A stretch of 64,000 nt of DNA from Erwinia mallotivora (lineage in GTDB: Bacteria; Pseudomonadota; Gammaproteobacteria; Enterobacterales; Enterobacteriaceae): contig NZ_JFHN01000069.1 of assembly GCF_000590885.1 (NCBI RefSeq), positions 1-64,000 on the forward strand, given 5' to 3'. The notes below the pieces were generated by a model. That model had not been told where the DNA came from and did not search any database. It saw only the letters and a program-made list of their open reading frames with translations. Both the position numbers and the translations under genes were made by a program. This document shows, one piece after another, positions 59,448 through 64,000 of this stretch; the first letter of the stretch is position 1; the number at the start of each line of letters is the position of its first letter.

Positions 59448-60165
59448 AACTAATCTCTCCTTGTATAGATATTTTTCAGGCTGAATTATCCTGGCAGCCA
59501 TATAATTATGTGCTTTATATTTTATTTAAATATAAGTTATAAATGCATTGTTCAGATGATGATTTTTTTATCATGAGTTTTCTCTACAGCTGCGCATAAA
59601 TGGCATCTGTAGCGGTATCATGCGCAGCTATTCAGACAAATTCAGATTCTGCTCATCGGTTGATGACCCATGCATACCTGACTAAGATGATTTCACCCAA
59701 ATATTGTCAACATGCCGGTTGCTGCGACTGCAATATTAACATCGTTTTATTTACCGGATATATTGAAAAACATTTTGGATACATAATTTATTAATAACCA
59801 ACGCGACCGGGCAAACCGTCCTGCTGCCATTAGCGGTTCGGCATTTAATCACGCCCTCTCGCGCCAGCTGAAACCCAAAGTATTTGCTATGCAGTAGCCT
59901 GGCTTTAACACTATTCCTCCGGCCTGGCTGGCCGATGCCATCACATTTATAAACGCTATTACCCGGCCTGCTGATGCCCGCTTTGATAATGAAAGGGTGG
60001 AACACGGTGTGAGAGTCCACCGTTTTCTTCCCTGTTGTTGAGCTGACAGAACTTCTTCTCGAAATTTGCATAGTGAATTTGCTGACGGGATGGAACCGCC
60101 TTCATATTTTTCACACATAAAACTTTTCCGCAGGGATGAAGACAGGCATAATCGAAAACCTAAAA
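59448..60165. other. Decayed region between the accessory patch and scrK
   Basis: About 700 bases without an intact gene. 59500-59580 is extremely AT-rich. From about 59800 to 60030 the composition becomes gene-like, and a plus-strand frame reads, with a stop inside, FNHALSRQLKPKVFAMQ then PGFNTIPPAWLADAITFINA and ITRPADARFDNERVEHGVRV; this looks like a fragment of a lost gene that I cannot name. Confidence 0.5.
59588..59629. repeat. Inverted repeat upstream of the 167-residue protein gene
   Basis: AGCTGCGCAT (59588-59597) and ATGCGCAGCT (59620-59629) are perfect 10-bp arms separated by 22 bases. They lie about 140 bases upstream of the serine-rich protein gene. No T tract follows. It could be an operator, a weak terminator or part of a small mobile repeat. 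Confidence 0.6.
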
Positions 60166-60183
60166 TGCTAAACCGATTTAGCA
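60166..60183. promoter_or_regulatory. ScrR operator upstream of scrK
   Basis: TGCTAAACCGATTTAGCA, a LacI/GalR-type palindrome, 23 bases before scrK. The same core recurs twice before scrY, as expected for ScrR control of a sucrose regulon. Confidence 0.88.
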
Positions 60184-60206
60184 AAATCTGATTCAGGAGA
60201 TATGTC

Positions 60207-61133
60207 ATGTCAGTGCGGGTATGGTGCCTGGGTGATGCCGTGGTGGATCTGATACCAGAAGGGCAGGGACGTTTACTGCAATGTCCGGGCGGTGCGCCCG
60301 CCAACGTGGCAGTGGGCATTGCCAGATTGCAGGGAAACAGTGGCTTTATTGGCCGGGTGGGTGACGATCCCTTTGGTCACTTTATGCGTCAGACGCTGGC
60401 CGACGAGCAGGTGGATATCGCCTTTATGCGGGCGGATGCGGCGCAGCGCACCTCTACGGTGGTGGTGGCGCTGGATGAAGAAGGTGAGCGCTCATTTACC
60501 TTTATGGTGCGTCCGGGGGCCGACCTGTTTATTGAACAGGCGGATCTGCCGGCGTTTCAGCCCGGTGAGTGGCTGCACTGCTGCTCGATAGCGCTGGCGG
60601 CGGAACCCTCGCGCTCCACCACCCTGAACGCGATGGAGCAGGTCAAAGCCGCAGGCGGCAACGTCAGCTTTGATCCCAACATCCGTCACGATCTGTGGGC
60701 CGACCCCACTTTGCTGCGGCACTGCCTGCATCAGGCGCTGCAACTGGCCGACGTGGTGAAACTGTCGGAAGAGGAGCTGACGTTTATCAGTGGCTCCGAG
60801 GAAACTGACGACAGCCTGCGGCAACTGGCGGAAAAATTCAGTATCCGCCTGCTGATGCTGACCCAGGGCAGAGCCGGGGTGAAAGCGTGGCACAACGGCG
60901 AGATTCACCACTATCCGACGCTGCCGGTCGTCAGCGTGGATACCACCGGCGCGGGCGATGCCTTTGTCGCCGGGCTGCTGTGGGGGCTGGCGCAGCATGG
61001 TCTGCCAGAGAATGAACCGCAGCTGGCTGCCCGCTTAGGCAGCGCACAAATCTGTGGCGCACTGGCTACCACCGCCAAAGGGGCGATGACCGCACTGCCC
61101 TATCGTCAGCAACTGGAAGAGCAACTGGGCTGA
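60207..61133 (+). CDS. scrK: Fructokinase ScrK
   Basis: 308 residues, PfkB family (ScrK of sucrose plasmids about 307). Signature 1 is GGAPANVAVGIARLQGNSGF; signature 2, with the catalytic Asp, is DTTGAGDAFVAGLL. It phosphorylates the fructose released from sucrose-6-phosphate by ScrB. CAGGAG precedes the ATG. It is the first gene of scrK-scrY-scrA(-scrB); a separate operator pair before scrY shows there are two promoters, as in enteric scr operons. Confidence 0.96.
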   Translation: MSVRVWCLGDAVVDLIPEGQGRLLQCPGGAPANVAVGIARLQGNSGFIGRVGDDPFGHFMRQTLADEQVDIAFMRADAAQRTSTVVVALDEEGERSFTFMVRPGADLFIEQADLPAFQPGEWLHCCSIALAAEPSRSTTLNAMEQVKAAGGNVSFDPNIRHDLWADPTLLRHCLHQALQLADVVKLSEEELTFISGSEETDDSLRQLAEKFSIRLLMLTQGRAGVKAWHNGEIHHYPTLPVVSVDTTGAGDAFVAGLLWGLAQHGLPENEPQLAARLGSAQICGALATTAKGAMTALPYRQQLEEQLG

Positions 61134-61164
61134 TCCCGCTTCGTTTTGCGAGCTGTCTCACAAT

Positions 61165-62866
<1,702 letters not shown>

Positions 62867-62868
62867 TG

Positions 62869-62892
62869 CGCTGGCCCCATGCGGGGCCAGCG
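62869..62892 (+). repeat. Intercistronic hairpin between scrY and scrA
   Basis: CGCTGGCCCC, loop ATGC, GGGGCCAGCG: a perfect GC-rich 10-bp stem two bases after the scrY stop. No T run follows, so it more likely protects the scrY message and sets the scrY:scrA ratio than terminates fully. Confidence 0.75.
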
Positions 62893-63059
62893 TCGATCCG
62901 GATCTCTCAGGGTAGCTGACCGCCAGTTTCAGCGGCGGGTTCATCTGCCCGTATCGGAGCGGCACAACGCCCGCGCACGCCCGCGTTATGCCGTTCCGTA
63001 CCACCTGCAACAATGACGCCTGGTGAGACAGGCTCAAAGACAATAAGACAGAGGTTATG

Positions 63060-64000
63060 ATGGATTTTGTACAAATTTCCCGGTCGCTGCTGCCATTACT
63101 GGGAGGCAGGGAGAACATCGCCAGCGCGGCTCACTGTGCCACGCGTTTGCGCCTGGTGCTGGTGGATGACGCCAAAGCGGATACGGATGCCATCGGTAAA
63201 ATCGACGGCGTAAAAGGCTGTTTTCGCAATGCCGGACAGTTGCAGGTCATTTTCGGCACCGGCGTGGTCAATAAAGTCCATGCTGCATTTATCAAAGAGG
63301 CGGGGATAGGTGAGTCGAGCAAGTCGGAAGCCGCCGATATCGCCGCCCGCAAGCTGAATCCGTTCCAGCGTATCGCCCGCACCCTGTCGAATATTTTTGT
63401 GCCGATCATTCCGGCTATCGTCGCCTCCGGCCTGCTGATGGGCCTGCTGGGGATGATCAAAACCTACGGCTGGGTTCACGCCGATAACGCGCTCTATATC
63501 ATGCTGGATATGTGCAGCTCGGCGGCGTTTATTATTCTGCCTATCCTGATTGGATTTACCGCGGCGCGTGAGTTTGGCGGCAATCCCTATCTGGGCGCGA
63601 CGCTCGGCGGTATTCTCACCCATCCGGCGCTGACCAACGCCTGGAGCGTGGCAGCTGGCTTCCATACCATGAACTTCTTTGGTATCGAAGTGGCGATGAT
63701 CGGTTATCAGGGCACGGTATTCCCGGTACTGCTGGCGGTCTGGTTTATGAGCCTGCTGGAGAAACAGCTGCGACGCGTGATCCCCGATGCGCTGGACCTG
63801 ATCCTCACCCCCTTCCTGACGGTGATCATTTCCGGCTTTGTCGCCTTGCTGGTCATCGGTCCGGCGGGACGCATGTTGGGTGACGGTATCTCAATGGTGC
63901 TCAGCACGCTGATTGCCCATGCGGGCTGGCTGGCCGGATTGCTGTTTGGCGGCCTCTATTCGGTGATTGTGATCACCGGCGTGCATCACAGCTTCCACGC
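63060..64000 (+). CDS. scrA: PTS sucrose-specific EIIBC component ScrA (partial)
   Basis: The frame is open from 63057 to the window end, giving about 313 of an expected 455 or so residues. The EIIB domain carries the phosphorylated cysteine in SAAHCATRLRLVLVDDAKAD; the EIIC domain begins after LNPFQRIARTLSNIFVPIIP and shows GFTAAREFGGNPYLGATLGG and VITGVHHSFHA. It imports sucrose as sucrose-6-phosphate. Of two adjacent ATGs (63057, 63060) the second fits AGAGG spacing and the known start MDFxQISRSLLPLLGG. scrB and scrR presumably follow outside the window. Confidence 0.96.
   Translation, partial: MDFVQISRSLLPLLGGRENIASAAHCATRLRLVLVDDAKADTDAIGKIDGVKGCFRNAGQLQVIFGTGVVNKVHAAFIKEAGIGESSKSEAADIAARKLNPFQRIARTLSNIFVPIIPAIVASGLLMGLLGMIKTYGWVHADNALYIMLDMCSSAAFIILPILIGFTAAREFGGNPYLGATLGGILTHPALTNAWSVAAGFHTMNFFGIEVAMIGYQGTVFPVLLAVWFMSLLEKQLRRVIPDALDLILTPFLTVIISGFVALLVIGPAGRMLGDGISMVLSTLIAHAGWLAGLLFGGLYSVIVITGVHHSFH

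Noticed and set aside
59448..59800. HrpL-type promoter for the serine-rich protein gene
   Set aside because: No GGAACC-type -35 with a CCAC-type -10 at the right spacing was found in the upstream region on the correct strand.
59751..60071. A 106-codon minus-strand frame before scrK
   Set aside because: The opposite strand reads more like a decayed gene fragment; neither is intact.

Overview
The window looks like chromosomal DNA of a member of the Erwiniaceae (Erwinia or a close relative). The core gene order is enterobacterial: the end of an rRNA operon, then mobBA-yihD-srkA-dsbA-polA-spf-engB-csrC, yihI-hemN, glnALG-typA, yihXY-dtd-fabY, and recG-trmH-spoT-rpoZ-gmk-ligB-yicG. The proteins are close to Escherichia coli in length and motifs. 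Between these core blocks sit accessory segments typical of plant-associated Enterobacterales: xylan-oligosaccharide use, sucrose use, a small glycan gene set, an IS630 element and decayed genes. Genus is an inference from gene content and style; no marker gene was compared.

Layout. 1-464: 23S rRNA 3' end, an unusually structured 23S-5S spacer, 5S rRNA and its terminator. 465-8360: mobB/mobA, yihD, srkA-dsbA, polA, Spot 42 RNA, engB and a CsrC-type regulatory RNA. 8361-18990: an accessory locus between csrC and yihI with xylR, a small exported protein, a KdgM-type porin, a xylitol dehydrogenase-like enzyme and the operon alpha-glucuronidase (GH67) - GPH symporter - GH3 glycosidase, closing with a worn IS630 end. 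Together these form a plausible pathway for glucuronic-acid-substituted xylo-oligosaccharides: outer-membrane entry, inner-membrane symport, removal of glucuronate, then xylose release under XylR and CRP. 19088-24670: yihI, a small membrane protein, hemN, a peptide-binding protein behind a sigma-54-like promoter, a TetR/DoxX divergent pair with two matching operators, and yshB. 24781-31174: glnG, glnL, glnA with NtrC and sigma-54 sites, and typA. 31327-35103: yihX, yihY, dtd, fabY, rluF.

35142-38332 (yicH, xanP) continues into recG-trmH-spoT-rpoZ-gmk-ligB-yicG (to 51284). In E. coli this block lies in a different chromosomal region from typA-yihX-fabY, so the junction near 34.2-35.1 kb is a rearrangement relative to E. 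coli. Where E. coli has gltS between xanP and recG, this window has a GT2 - flippase - GT2 operon and about 1 kb without a convincing gene.

51512-55339: yjdM, then a three-gene unit made of a large fusion protein (XRE helix-turn-helix, cupin-like part, unassigned middle part, SAM-dependent methyltransferase) and an AzlC/AzlD amino-acid-type exporter, preceded by a 42-bp interrupted palindrome. This is the best candidate here for a poorly described system. 55641-59447: a small accessory patch with Ner-like and XRE regulators sharing repeated operators, DUF943 and 5'-truncated DUF3289 genes, an intact IS630 transposase and a serine-rich 167-residue protein of unknown function. 60166-64000: the sucrose operon scrK-scrY-scrA (scrA runs off the window) with three ScrR-type operators.
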